A stretch of 64,000 nucleotides of DNA from Clostridium sp. CAG:510 (GCA_000434615.1 FR880848.1:111017-175016), one strand, 5' to 3'; positions 17,648-26,222 are shown, numbered from the stretch's first letter. Notes: generated by a model not told the origin, from the letters alone. Translations and numbers: made by a program.

Positions 17648-18688
17648 TCAACCCTTTCCGGCTCGGTCCTTATGACCGTAATATAACTTCAGAAGCTTTT
17701 CGTCCGTACCGTACAATACGGCTGCCTCCGGCGGTGTTCCCTTCTTTATCAGAAGATGCACCATTTTTTCTATCTGTTTGCCGTTACGGATGCCTGCCTT
17801 TACCAAAAGGAGAACCGCCTCTTTTTCTTTCGGCATATCCGGGTCCGTAATATCCGCTATTCTGACCTGATGACCGGTATATTCGGCAATCTGTTTTTTA
17901 ACCTCATTCAGACCGGGGCTTTCCTTTTCTGCCGGGTACAGCGCCAGGTCTTTTTCTCCTGTCAAAAACCGGTAGTACGCCTTAAACTCTTCCGGCTGCC
18001 CCATATCCAGAACGGGAAGCTCGTACCGGCATTCAAACAGCTCCGGCACATATGTGGAATCATCCGATATGAGAATATACAGAAGAACAAGGAAAGAAAC
18101 CAGAAAACCGATGACGGCCCCCAGTATGGTCATGTTCATCGTCCGGTCGTCCACTAATTTTAAGGTAGCTTCCTTCGGGACCGTCAGCGGCTTTGTCCAC
18201 AAAATCCGTTCCTGCGTCGCCGCGAAATCATCCACTGCCCCGATGAGTGCCTCCGCTATCTGCACGGATTTGTCCGGGTCATTCGTGGATATTACAATCG
18301 TCAGCACGCGGCCATCCGGCAGAAGTACGGAGGAAATGCTGTCCTTATAGGTTTCCGCCGATACCCTTCCGTCCAGTCTGTTTACCACATCTTCCACAAA
18401 ATCATCCGATACGACAAACTCCTTCCAGGCATCCTGGGTAAAGCATACCCAGCCCAAAGGCTCTTCCTCCCCCCGGTAATATTCCAGATAAACAGCCAGC
18501 TTAGCTTCGTATTCCTTTTCCTCCGGCACCAGACGCATGGCCGCAAAATACCCTCCGCCAAACAAAACTGCACCCGCAACCGTGGAAAGAATGACAATCC
18601 AGAGTCTTTGAAGCAGGCGCACGCAGAGCAATCTGCCGTCCACTATATCCCTCGCATATTCAAACAAAACGCCGTTGCGGTTTTCCAT
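17648..18688 (-). CDS. Wzz/CpsC-like chain-length protein with degenerate kinase-like tail
   Basis: A 346-residue polysaccharide co-polymerase. Two membrane segments (about 25-50 and 188-212) bracket an extracytoplasmic domain (FTQDAWKEFVVSDDFVEDVV, ISSVLLPDGRVLTIVISTNDPDKSVQIAE), the Wzz plan. After the second helix come about 130 cytoplasmic residues. Their end (EAVLLLVKAGIRNGKQIEKM) resembles the last part of CpsD/BY-kinases, but there is no Walker A motif and no C-terminal tyrosine cluster. No separate tyrosine kinase is in the operon. It probably controls chain length with EpsG. Start ATG 18688 follows AGGAGAAGAATAAGGGGA. Confidence 0.82.
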   Translation of the reverse strand: MENRNGVLFEYARDIVDGRLLCVRLLQRLWIVILSTVAGAVLFGGGYFAAMRLVPEEKEYEAKLAVYLEYYRGEEEPLGWVCFTQDAWKEFVVSDDFVEDVVNRLDGRVSAETYKDSISSVLLPDGRVLTIVISTNDPDKSVQIAEALIGAVDDFAATQERILWTKPLTVPKEATLKLVDDRTMNMTILGAVIGFLVSFLVLLYILISDDSTYVPELFECRYELPVLDMGQPEEFKAYYRFLTGEKDLALYPAEKESPGLNEVKKQIAEYTGHQVRIADITDPDMPKEKEAVLLLVKAGIRNGKQIEKMVHLLIKKGTPPEAAVLYGTDEKLLKLYYGHKDRAGKG

Positions 18689-18693
18689 TCCCC

Positions 18694-20067
18694 TTATTCT
18701 TCTCCTTTATCCTTCCTCAGTGCGGTAATCTGGTTACTGTCCACGCCCTCCGTGCTGTCCGGCCACAAAAGTACCTTGACCGTAAGCAGCATCAGTTTTA
18801 AATCCAGCCATACGGAATAATTTTCAATGTAGGTCAGATCCAGCTTCAGCTTGTCGTAGGGTGTGGTATTGTATTTGCCGTATACCTGGGCATAGCCTGC
18901 CAGTCCTGCCTTCACTTTCATGCGGAACGCAAACTCCGGCATTACCTCTAAGTACCGGGCAATAATTTCCGGTCTTTCGGGACGGGGACCGATAAAGGAC
19001 ATGTCCCCCTTGATGATATTGATTAGCTGGGGCAGCTCATCCAGTCTTACCTTGCGGATGAATTTACCCACCGGCGTAATACGGGAATCCTTCTTGGACG
19101 CCAGTCTTGCCACGCCGTCCTTTTCCGCATCCACACGCATGCTGCGGAATTTCAGAATTTTAAACTCCCTGCCGCCCGTAGTGCATCTTACCTGTTTGTA
19201 TAGCACCGGTCCACCGTCATAGAGCTTTACGGCAATCGCGGTCAGCAGCATAAACGGAGATGTAATGACAAATAAAACCAGGGCGCAGATTAAGTCGATG
19301 GCTCTCTTGATAAAACGCTGCTCAATGGTCAGGGCATACTCCCTGGTAAGCAGTATCGGCGTATCAAACAGGTGTAGTTCCTCCGCTCCCTTTAAGATGA
19401 CATCGGGAATTTTGGGCATGGAATAGGTTCTTAAATTTTGTCCGTAGCAGAACTTTAAGAGAGTATTCCTCTCCTCCATGGGAATATCCCACAGTACCAC
19501 GCCGTCATACCTTTCCAGCGCTTCTTTTTCAATTTCCTTCACGCCGCTGTTGATATGCATGCATTTGCACACATCGAATTTGTCTTTCCGCTTTTCAAAC
19601 TTTGCCAGAATGTCCTCAATGGGTCTGTCCCCGTGAACCAACAGTAATTTCCGCGGCGGGAACATATTTTTATAAAGAAAGCTGGCAAAAAGCGTCCAGA
19701 CAATGATAAACACAATCTGCAGTCCCATCATGCAGGCATACTTTTCCAGAGGAAACAGATGCCTTATTAACAGGGAAAGCTGTCCGTAAGTGACGGCATT
19801 TACAATAAAGAGCGCCAGTATCTGGGAGAAAATGACTTCCGCATTTTTCAGATACCCGATGCGCATGCCGCCGTACATATGAAAAAAGAAAAACAGTAAA
19901 ATTCCGTAAATGGCAAGCAGCAGGGCATGTCCCTTTCCCCACCATTCCAAGTATACTTTAACCAGTCTGTAATAATCATGAAACCAGAAATAAGCATAAA
20001 GTCCAATCAGTCCCGCCAGACAGATTCCGCCAAGGAGCAGAACCATCAGGCGCTTAAAAGATTCCAT
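18694..20067 (-). CDS. Undecaprenyl-phosphate sugar-1-phosphate transferase (priming enzyme)
   Basis: A polyprenyl phosphate hexose-1-phosphate transferase, about 457 residues. The N-terminal half has four or five membrane helices and a CoA-binding-like domain; the catalytic C-terminal half starts KRAIDLICALVLFVITSPF and contains GGPVLYKQVR, FKILKFRSM, KVRLDELPQLINIIKGDMS, FIGPRPE and GLAGYAQVYGKYNT, all hallmarks of WbaP/EpsL-type enzymes. It starts glycan assembly by loading the first sugar phosphate on undecaprenyl phosphate. An ATG at 20067 is chosen; a TTG at 20103 is also open and the ribosome site is not decisive. It is the first gene after an internal promoter. Confidence 0.9.
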   Translation of the reverse strand: MESFKRLMVLLLGGICLAGLIGLYAYFWFHDYYRLVKVYLEWWGKGHALLLAIYGILLFFFFHMYGGMRIGYLKNAEVIFSQILALFIVNAVTYGQLSLLIRHLFPLEKYACMMGLQIVFIIVWTLFASFLYKNMFPPRKLLLVHGDRPIEDILAKFEKRKDKFDVCKCMHINSGVKEIEKEALERYDGVVLWDIPMEERNTLLKFCYGQNLRTYSMPKIPDVILKGAEELHLFDTPILLTREYALTIEQRFIKRAIDLICALVLFVITSPFMLLTAIAVKLYDGGPVLYKQVRCTTGGREFKILKFRSMRVDAEKDGVARLASKKDSRITPVGKFIRKVRLDELPQLINIIKGDMSFIGPRPERPEIIARYLEVMPEFAFRMKVKAGLAGYAQVYGKYNTTPYDKLKLDLTYIENYSVWLDLKLMLLTVKVLLWPDSTEGVDSNQITALRKDKGEE

Positions 20068-20137
20068 CTTCCGCACTTTTAATACCCATGCCTTTCCAAA
20101 CAATTTTTATCTGCAATTTTACAGTAAATACGCAAAC

Positions 20138-20166
20138 AGTATAACACGCAAAAACACAAGCCGCAA
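20138..20166 (-). promoter_or_regulatory. Sigma-A promoter before the priming transferase gene
   Basis: TTGCGG, 17 bases, TATACT lie directly after the stop of the upstream GT2 gene (20169). This is a likely main promoter for the polysaccharide and pseudaminic acid genes that follow without a visible terminator down to position 1. Confidence 0.7.
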
Positions 20167-20168
20167 CA

Positions 20169-20936
20169 CTATACGCGGCGTTTCACGGCACGAAGCGCCC
20201 AAAAGCAGAAATTGTATACACTGCAGGGAACCGACAGTTTCTCCGCCTTCCGGTACAAATTCCAGATTCTCCGGCAGGCTTCTATTTTATTGGAAGAAAG
20301 GGTGCCGCTGCTTCTGCGGTACTTCACCAGATTTTCATTCAGTCCGTATGCCGTATACCCGGACCTTAAAATGCGGAACCACAGCGCCGTATCCTCGCTT
20401 TTTATCTGCGGCATGGTGATTTCTTCCTTAGAAAGCTTGTCCGTGTCAAACATCACCGTGGAGGTAAAAATGGTGGTATTCTGCAGCGCCTGTTTATACA
20501 CAAGAGTTTCCGGCACATGCACGATTTTACCGAGTCCTTTTCCGTTTTCGTCCGCAAATTCATAGCCGGTAAAACAGAATGCCGCATCCTTTTTTTTCAC
20601 GAACGCAAGCTGATGCTCCAGTTTTTCCGGCTCCCACAAATCATCGGCATCCAGATAGGTAATAAACCTTCCCTTTGCCAGTGTGAGTCCGTAGTTTCTC
20701 GCTGCCGCCGCCCCGGTATTGGCAATGGGGTAGACAGCTATTCTTTCATCGGGTTTTTTTCTTAAATATTCCGTCAGAAATTCTCCCGTACCGTCCGTGG
20801 AACCGTCTTCAATGAGAAGCAGCTCCCAGTCGGAGAAGGTCTGGGCAAGCACACACTGTATGGTTTCTTCTATAAATGCTTTCACATTGTAGACCGGAAC
20901 AATAATACTGACTGCCGGATTTTTCTTATCTGCCAT
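20169..20936 (-). CDS. Family 2 glycosyltransferase
   Basis: A 255-residue GT-A enzyme with VSIIVPVYNVKAFIEETI, LLLIEDGSTDGTGEF, GAAAARNYGL and YLDADDLWEPEKLEHQ. The C-terminus has a short aromatic helix (YNFCFWALRAVKRRV) that may touch the membrane. The start is ATG 20936, which overlaps the upstream stop as TGATG. It ends just before the internal promoter, so it belongs to a three-gene unit with the two membrane proteins upstream. Confidence 0.88.
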   Translation of the reverse strand: MADKKNPAVSIIVPVYNVKAFIEETIQCVLAQTFSDWELLLIEDGSTDGTGEFLTEYLRKKPDERIAVYPIANTGAAAARNYGLTLAKGRFITYLDADDLWEPEKLEHQLAFVKKKDAAFCFTGYEFADENGKGLGKIVHVPETLVYKQALQNTTIFTSTVMFDTDKLSKEEITMPQIKSEDTALWFRILRSGYTAYGLNENLVKYRRSSGTLSSNKIEACRRIWNLYRKAEKLSVPCSVYNFCFWALRAVKRRV

Positions 20937-21802
20937 CACGCATCCTGCCTTTCTGCCAGACGGTACACCACATACCGGTCTGTTTCTCCCGCATGCCGGT
21001 AACTGTCCTGTTTATCCAGGGCCTCCGCAAGTCCGTCCGTGGTCAGTCTTTCTTTTTCAAAAACCAGAACGGTTATCTCCTTAGAAGAGCACATGCTCAG
21101 GTAATTTTCGGATATTTCCACCTCATCCATACCGGTAAGCGTACCGTTTACCCAGCCGTGCAGCTCCTCCGTATCCGCTGCGTAGCTGTCGTAGGTATAG
21201 GCAGAAAGCTCCTTTTCCCACAAAAATCTGCCGTAGGGAAGGCATATCCTGCCGTCATAGGTCCTGGCATACGCCATGATATCATCCGGTGCCAGGAGCC
21301 ATACCTTCTCTCCCTCCGGGATACCGTCGCACACATACTCTTCCAGAATTTCTTCTGTTTCTTTTGGAAGCACATGCCCCATGGAAGCCACCTGCGTCTT
21401 CACAGGCATGACGGACAGAGTACCGCAGAGAAACAGAAGTACTGCCATTGCCGCTATGCATACAGCTTCTCTCCGCACAGGATATTTCCTTAAAAACGGC
21501 AGCTCCGGCGCCCACTCAAAAGTAAAACCGGTAAACATAAAACCGGTAACCAGTGTAACCGGCAGCAGCACCCAGAGCTCCGCATATCCGTAAAAGGCGG
21601 TTGCATAAAGCATGAGCCCTTTGGCGGTCAGGGGAAAGAGCAGGAAAAGCAGCATGACCGTCGCATACCGTTTCAGCTCTTTGATTTCATTTTTCTTAAA
21701 AAACCACAGGATATACAGGGCAAGCAGAAAAAAGACCAGAAACTGTCCTTCACCCGTCAGCAGACCGTAGCCGTCCTTCATAGCCTGAAGAAGATTTCTC
21801 AT
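20936..21802 (-). CDS. Membrane protein of unknown function with extracytoplasmic C-terminal domain
   Basis: A 288-residue protein I do not recognise. It has about five membrane segments in the first 160 residues, then a soluble domain of about 125 residues (EEILEEYVCDGIPEGEKVWLLAPDD..., about 165-288), probably outside the cell. It overlaps both neighbours by a few bases. The upstream gene encodes a hydrophobic protein without such a domain, so the two together look like the membrane and C-terminal halves of a GT-C-like protein; this is inference. Confidence 0.75.
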   Translation of the reverse strand: MRNLLQAMKDGYGLLTGEGQFLVFFLLALYILWFFKKNEIKELKRYATVMLLFLLFPLTAKGLMLYATAFYGYAELWVLLPVTLVTGFMFTGFTFEWAPELPFLRKYPVRREAVCIAAMAVLLFLCGTLSVMPVKTQVASMGHVLPKETEEILEEYVCDGIPEGEKVWLLAPDDIMAYARTYDGRICLPYGRFLWEKELSAYTYDSYAADTEELHGWVNGTLTGMDEVEISENYLSMCSSKEITVLVFEKERLTTDGLAEALDKQDSYRHAGETDRYVVYRLAERQDA

Positions 21803-22740
21803 ACGCCGCCCTCCTTCTTAAAATTCTGCCTGAGGAGCATATGTCTTCTGTTGTTGACATAACGTATCACTTCCACGATAACCGTCATAAGCAGCACCAG
21901 TCCTGCTCCGTAAAGAGTCCAGACCATGCAGGCTTCCGCCAGAATACACAGAAGCACACCTTTTTTCCGTTTCTTCATAAGGCACAGAAGCGCATAGGGC
22001 AGAAGAATCAGCGCTCTTATGGTTTCTCCCCGCCAGCCGGCGGTAAAAAGCCTGGCTCCGTCCGATACGGTACCGTAACAGCCGAACTGGAACAGAAGGG
22101 CAATCACCAAAAGAAAAGTTATCTGTTTTTTATAATCCTTGGGAAATAAAAACCGCGCCCAGAGTCCGTACACCACATATGCCAGAATAAATGTCACAAG
22201 CGGCATGATGCGGTATACCGTATACACCGCCGGGCAGCCCGTAAGCCGGCAGAACAGTGCGTAAAAAGTAGGCAGTCCCAAGATTTTAAGTCTTGCGGGC
22301 ATTCCCTGCGTAAAGGCGCTGCCCGTCATGGGACTTACGGTATAAACAGCATTTTCGGCAAGAAAGGTCTGTACCGTTTCTCCGGTAATATCCCCCGAAA
22401 TTTCCGGTATCTGCAGCATCAGAAACCATACCGCCTGCAGCACCGCTATAAGATAGAAAAGCAGGGTCCGGTAAGGAAACTTTTGAAAGTTTTTCCAGCT
22501 TCCCGGTTCCGTCTCTGCTCCCTGCTGCTTCTTCTTTTTCTTCTTATCAAGCATATCCTTTACGGCAAAGAGAACAACCGCCGCAAGCCATGCGGGAAGG
22601 GCAATGCCTGCAAGGGAAGATACGGGAACATGCTTAAAAAGCCCTGCCAGATGCAGTGCTTCTGCGAAACCAAATATATATATGCTTCTTTCTATCAGCT
22701 TTTCGCCTGCCAGTTCCTGCGCCATGCCCACTTCTCCCAT
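21799..22740 (-). CDS. Polytopic membrane protein, GT-C-like, unknown function
   Basis: A 313-residue hydrophobic protein with about eight membrane segments. A Lys-rich cytoplasmic loop lies at about residues 65-80 (KKKKKKQQ). The stretch after the third helix (about 115-170, ISGDITGETVQTFLAENAVY) is probably extracellular, as in GT-C glycosyltransferases and DUF6077-like proteins, where the sugar-lipid is bound. It overlaps the next gene by 4 bases. Start ATG 22740 follows AAGGTGAT, with a sigma-A promoter just upstream. Confidence 0.75.
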   Translation of the reverse strand: MGEVGMAQELAGEKLIERSIYIFGFAEALHLAGLFKHVPVSSLAGIALPAWLAAVVLFAVKDMLDKKKKKKQQGAETEPGSWKNFQKFPYRTLLFYLIAVLQAVWFLMLQIPEISGDITGETVQTFLAENAVYTVSPMTGSAFTQGMPARLKILGLPTFYALFCRLTGCPAVYTVYRIMPLVTFILAYVVYGLWARFLFPKDYKKQITFLLVIALLFQFGCYGTVSDGARLFTAGWRGETIRALILLPYALLCLMKKRKKGVLLCILAEACMVWTLYGAGLVLLMTVIVEVIRYVNNRRHMLLRQNFKKEGGV

Positions 22741-22756
22741 TTTTTCATCACCTTAA

Positions 22757-22785
22757 ATTTTACCATAATCCCCCCGGCAGTACAA
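22757..22785 (-). promoter_or_regulatory. Sigma-A promoter at the head of the glycan island
   Basis: TTGTAC, 17 bases, TAAAAT, about 16 bases before the ATG at 22740 and right after the terminator of the Spo0A-domain gene. The very short leader leaves little room for riboswitch control. Confidence 0.65.
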
Positions 22786-22789
22786 CCGC

Positions 22790-22825
22790 AAAAAATCCCA
22801 GTGTTCTTTGGAAACACTGGGATTT
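22790..22825 (-). terminator. Rho-independent terminator after the Spo0A-domain gene
   Basis: A perfect 13-base-pair stem (22793-22805 with 22813-22825), a 7-base loop and a run of six T on the minus strand, 11 bases after the stop at 22837. Confidence 0.85.
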
Positions 22826-22836
22826 CTGTATCATTT

Positions 22837-23214
22837 TTACATTGCTTTGATATCCATTCGTACCTTATCCGCTATCCTCGCAATATATTCGCTGTTGGTC
22901 GGACGGTTTTTCCCTTCCTGTAAGGAATAACCGAACAGCTTGGCGAAGGTATTGGCGTTTCCTCTCTGCCAGGAAACCTCTATGGCATTCCTGATAGCAC
23001 GCTCCACCTTCTGGTCGGTGGTCTTGAACCGTCTGGCTATCACCGGATACATAAGCTTGGTCACACTGGATACCACATCCATGTCTCTCCCCGTCATCAT
23101 GATGGCATCCCGTAAATAATAATATCCCTTCAAATGAGCCGGCACGCCGATGTCAAGCATAACCTCCGTAATGTAGGTTTCCAGCTCAATGTCGTCTATT
23201 GTACTAATGTCCAC
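22837..23214 (-). CDS. Orphan Spo0A C-terminal DNA-binding domain protein
   Basis: A 125-residue protein that is essentially only the effector domain of Spo0A: IGVPAHLKGYYYLRDAI, SSVTKLMYPVIARRF, the recognition-helix region KVERAIRNAIEVSWQRG and FGYSLQEGKNRPTNSEYIARIADKVR. The phospho-acceptor receiver domain is absent, and the gene is complete: a GTG start at 23214 follows AAGGGGGAG at 6 bases, with an AT-rich leader before it. It has its own terminator. It may bind Spo0A boxes without phosphorylation control, or modulate full-length Spo0A if that is encoded elsewhere. Confidence 0.88.
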   Translation of the reverse strand: MDISTIDDIELETYITEVMLDIGVPAHLKGYYYLRDAIMMTGRDMDVVSSVTKLMYPVIARRFKTTDQKVERAIRNAIEVSWQRGNANTFAKLFGYSLQEGKNRPTNSEYIARIADKVRMDIKAM

Positions 23215-23370
23215 AATTTTCTCCCCCTTATTATCGATTTTGGGACTTTTTCGTTGATAACAGTGCTATGCTATCATATATTTGTACATTTGAAAAGGAA
23301 AAACTGACATTTTTTAATGTTTCTTAACGAAATCTTAACATTACCCTTCTGCCTTTCGTCCAAAAAAATT

Positions 23371-24300
23371 TTACAATTCTTCTTTCAAAAGGTAAATCGG
23401 ACGTTTTTTTACTTCCATATATGTCTTTGCAAGGTACTGCCCCACAATCCCCAGGCAGAACAGCTGTACCCCGCTGATTAAGGAAATAATGCATACCAGA
23501 GACGGCCAGCCGGATACCGGATCTCCGAATATCAGTGTCCTGATGACAATAAAAATAATCAGGACAAACGCCAGCACGCAGAACAATACGCCCATAAAGG
23601 ACGCAATGGACAGCGGCATGGTGGAAAAAGCGGTAATACCGTCTATGGAATATAAAAGCAGCTTCCAGAAATTCCACTTGGTTTCGCCCTTCAGACGCTC
23701 CACATTTTCAAACTCTATCCATTTGGTGTTAAAACCCACCCAGCCGTATATTCCTTTGGTGAACCGGTTGTACTCCTTCATTTCCAGTATGGCATCCACC
23801 ATGGGGCGCTTCATCAGGCGGTAATCCCTCGCCCCATCCATCATTTCCGCCTGGGAAATGTGCTTCATCAGGCGGTAAAAGCATCTGGCAAAAAAGGAAC
23901 GGATGGGCGGTTCGCCTTTTCTCGTAACCCTTCTGGTGGCCACGGAGTCGTAGCCCTGTTCCAGATAGGAAAACATCTCCGGCAGAAGTGCCGGCGGGTC
24001 CTGCAGATCCGCATCCATAATAACCACATAGTCGCCTTTTGCCTTTTCCAGTCCGGCATACATGGCCGCTTCCTTTCCGAAGTTGCGGGAAAACGAAAGC
24101 AGTCTGACACGGCCGTCCTTTTCATGCAGCTTGCGGACCTCCTCAACGGTTCCGTCCTTAGAACCGTCATCCACATAAAGGATTTCAAAATCTATCTGTT
24201 TCTCCTGCAGAAAACCCGCGTTTTTGCAGAATTCCTCATAGAAATAAGGGACATTTTCTTCTTCGTTATAGCACGGTACAATCACACTTAACAATTCCAT
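23371..24300 (-). CDS. Polyprenyl-phosphate glycosyltransferase (GtrB/DPM1-like)
   Basis: A 309-residue GT2 enzyme: LSVIVPCYNEEENVPYF, LYVDDGSKDGT, SRNFGKEAAMYAGL, VIMDADLQDPP and the DYRLMKR element typical of GtrB. Two C-terminal membrane helices (about 225-250 and 262-285) match this group, which transfers a sugar from a nucleotide donor to undecaprenyl phosphate for use outside the cell, for example in polymer decoration. It is a single gene on the minus strand, 156 bases before the Spo0A-domain gene. Start ATG 24300 follows AGGAAGAG. Confidence 0.88.
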   Translation of the reverse strand: MELLSVIVPCYNEEENVPYFYEEFCKNAGFLQEKQIDFEILYVDDGSKDGTVEEVRKLHEKDGRVRLLSFSRNFGKEAAMYAGLEKAKGDYVVIMDADLQDPPALLPEMFSYLEQGYDSVATRRVTRKGEPPIRSFFARCFYRLMKHISQAEMMDGARDYRLMKRPMVDAILEMKEYNRFTKGIYGWVGFNTKWIEFENVERLKGETKWNFWKLLLYSIDGITAFSTMPLSIASFMGVLFCVLAFVLIIFIVIRTLIFGDPVSGWPSLVCIISLISGVQLFCLGIVGQYLAKTYMEVKKRPIYLLKEEL

Positions 24301-24396
24301 AGGCTCTTCCTGCCTTTCTTATTCATAACTTTTATCATAACAGATTCCCTTTTTTCTGTCCACCTTGTCTGGTGGATTCCTTTTTTCATTTTCTTA

Positions 24397-24425
24397 TTTT
24401 CAAACGTTATATCCTATTGTATAAT
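24397..24425 (+). promoter_or_regulatory. Possible upstream promoter of the PAP2-like gene
   Basis: TTTTCA, 17 bases, TATAAT. The -10 box is perfect and the -35 weak. A better promoter lies 85 bases downstream. Confidence 0.4.
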
Positions 24426-24485
24426 GGTTACGGAAATCTTCATTTTTTATTAAGAATTTAAAGAGCTTCCCACACCGCCGTTCAC

Positions 24486-24514
24486 TTGAATAAAGAGCGG
24501 ATAGGTGATATAAT
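24486..24514 (+). promoter_or_regulatory. Sigma-A promoter of the PAP2-like gene
   Basis: TTGAAT, 17 bases, TATAAT, followed by AGAGG and the ATG at 24538. This is among the best promoters in the window. Confidence 0.8.
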
Positions 24515-24537
24515 TGATAGGTTGAAAGAGGTATAGC

Positions 24538-24996
24538 ATGAACTTTTTTACGGATCTGGTACAGAATAAGGTGCTGCTCAGCGCCGTGTCCGGCTGGCTT
24601 ATAGCACAGATTTTAAAGACACTGATTCATCTGTTTTTTACAAAGAAATTTGTAGCCGAGAGACTGGTGGGAAGCGGTGGTATGCCAAGTTCCCATTCCG
24701 CAACCGTCTGTGCGCTTGCCACATCCACCTGTATATATTACGGTGCGCAGAGCTTTGAATTTGCCATTGCCACCATTTTGGCCATTATCGTCATGTACGA
24801 TGCCATGGGCGTGCGCAGGGAAACCGGCATTCAGGCGAAGGTTCTCAACGAAATGATACAGCTCTTTACCGATATGGGCAGTGAAATGACCGCCCAGGAA
24901 AAGTTAAAAGAATTTGTAGGCCATACACCTCTGCAGGTCCTGGCGGGCGCTATTTTAGGTATTGCCGTAGCCCTTGTTTACTGCCTGAGTGTATAG
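24538..24996 (+). CDS. Divergent PAP2 (DUF212) family membrane protein
   Basis: A 152-residue membrane protein, usual family length. GSGGMPSSHSATVCAL (about 46-61) corresponds to the PSxxSAH-like phosphatase motif, MYDAMGVRRETGIQA and FVGHTPLQVLAGA are the other conserved blocks of the YuiD group. It is related to acid phosphatases that act on lipid pyrophosphates, but its substrate has not been established. It has its own promoter and stands apart from the minus-strand genes on its left; the lipoprotein gene follows after 50 bases. Confidence 0.9.
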   Translation: MNFFTDLVQNKVLLSAVSGWLIAQILKTLIHLFFTKKFVAERLVGSGGMPSSHSATVCALATSTCIYYGAQSFEFAIATILAIIVMYDAMGVRRETGIQAKVLNEMIQLFTDMGSEMTAQEKLKEFVGHTPLQVLAGAILGIAVALVYCLSV

Positions 24997-25046
24997 TCTT
25001 TCCTTTTTCACATCATTACCTTCAGAAACGAAAGAGAGGATTTTTT

Positions 25047-26222
25047 ATGAAAAAGAGGAGTTTACTCTTATTATTATCCCTGACTGCACTGCTTGCCTTG
25101 GGCGGATGCGGCAAGGACGAAAACGAGCCACCCTTAAAGCCCAGCGATATTGCTGAAACCATTGAAACCCCTGCCACTGATGCAGATCCTTCCGCTACGG
25201 ACACCACTGATGTTCCGCAGGAAACCGACTCTGAAGAGCCCCCTGCAGAAGGCATGGTAAGAAGTGACGTTACCAACGAATGGGAGGATGAAGAAATTGC
25301 CGCATCCCGTCCCATCGCTGTTATGTTCCCTATAGACCGCAACTCCCAGCCACAGTATGGCATCGGTTCTGCCGGTGTTCTGTACGAATGCATGGAGGAA
25401 GGTGAAATGTCCCGACAGATGGGTATCATCGAGGACTGGAAAAACTTAGAGCTCATCGGCAATATCCGAAGCTGCCGTGACTATTACGCATACTGGAGCA
25501 TGGAATGGGATTCTTTCCTGATTCATTGGGGCGGTCCTTTCTATCTGGTTGATGTGGTAAAACGTGCCGATGTCCAGAACTTATCCGCATGTACCATCGG
25601 TGCCGGAGACACCGTGGCTCCCGCAACCGGAAGCGAAGCTTTCTACCGTTATCCCAAAGGATCTGCACCTTCCATTCACAATGGTTTTACCGATGGTACC
25701 AAGTTATATGCCACCATCGAAAAGTTAGGTTATCCGTTTGAACACAGAAGCCAGTACTATGATTCCGATCACTTTAATTTTGCTCCTGTGGCTGCACCTA
25801 ATACTCTGGAAAATGCCAGTGGTTCCTTCGATGCTACCGAAATTGATTTATCCAAGATTTTCACCACTACCAAGAGTTCCTTCTCCTATGACGAGGAAAC
25901 CGGTACCTACAAGAAATACCTGTACGGTTCTCCGCAGATTGACGAGTTAACCGGCGAACAGCTTACCTTTGAAAATGTAATTATCCAAGATACCTACTGG
26001 GAATACCGTCCCGACCACAAATACCTGGTATTCCAGGTACATGACAGCGGACGTTCCGGTTACTACTTCACCAAGGGCCGCGGTATTAAGATTACCTGGA
26101 GCAAATCCGATGATTATACACCGACCAAGTACTACGACATGGACGGCAACGAAATTGAAATCAATACCGGTCATACCTACATCGGTATTGCACAGTCCGG
26201 ACGCGAACCGATTTATAAGTAA
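25047..26222 (+). CDS. DUF3048 (YerB-like) lipoprotein
   Basis: A 391-residue secreted lipoprotein. The signal peptide MKKRSLLLLLSLTALLALGG ends at a lipobox cysteine C21, followed by an acidic, Thr/Pro-rich linker (about 25-70). The folded part has RPIAVMFPIDRNSQPQYGIG, VLYECMEEGEMSRQMGI, LELIGNIRSCRDYY and DTYWEYRPDHKYLVFQVHDSGRSGYYF, the DUF3048 blocks seen in YerB. The function of the family is not settled. Two terminator hairpins follow. It is 50 bases after the PAP2-like gene, perhaps cotranscribed. Confidence 0.88.
   Translation: MKKRSLLLLLSLTALLALGGCGKDENEPPLKPSDIAETIETPATDADPSATDTTDVPQETDSEEPPAEGMVRSDVTNEWEDEEIAASRPIAVMFPIDRNSQPQYGIGSAGVLYECMEEGEMSRQMGIIEDWKNLELIGNIRSCRDYYAYWSMEWDSFLIHWGGPFYLVDVVKRADVQNLSACTIGAGDTVAPATGSEAFYRYPKGSAPSIHNGFTDGTKLYATIEKLGYPFEHRSQYYDSDHFNFAPVAAPNTLENASGSFDATEIDLSKIFTTTKSSFSYDEETGTYKKYLYGSPQIDELTGEQLTFENVIIQDTYWEYRPDHKYLVFQVHDSGRSGYYFTKGRGIKITWSKSDDYTPTKYYDMDGNEIEINTGHTYIGIAQSGREPIYK

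Noticed and set aside
23215..23370. Possible missing receiver domain or Spo0A box upstream of the orphan Spo0A domain
   Set aside because: Only 156 bases lie before the next gene, no receiver frame exists there and no TGTCGAA-like box is convincing.
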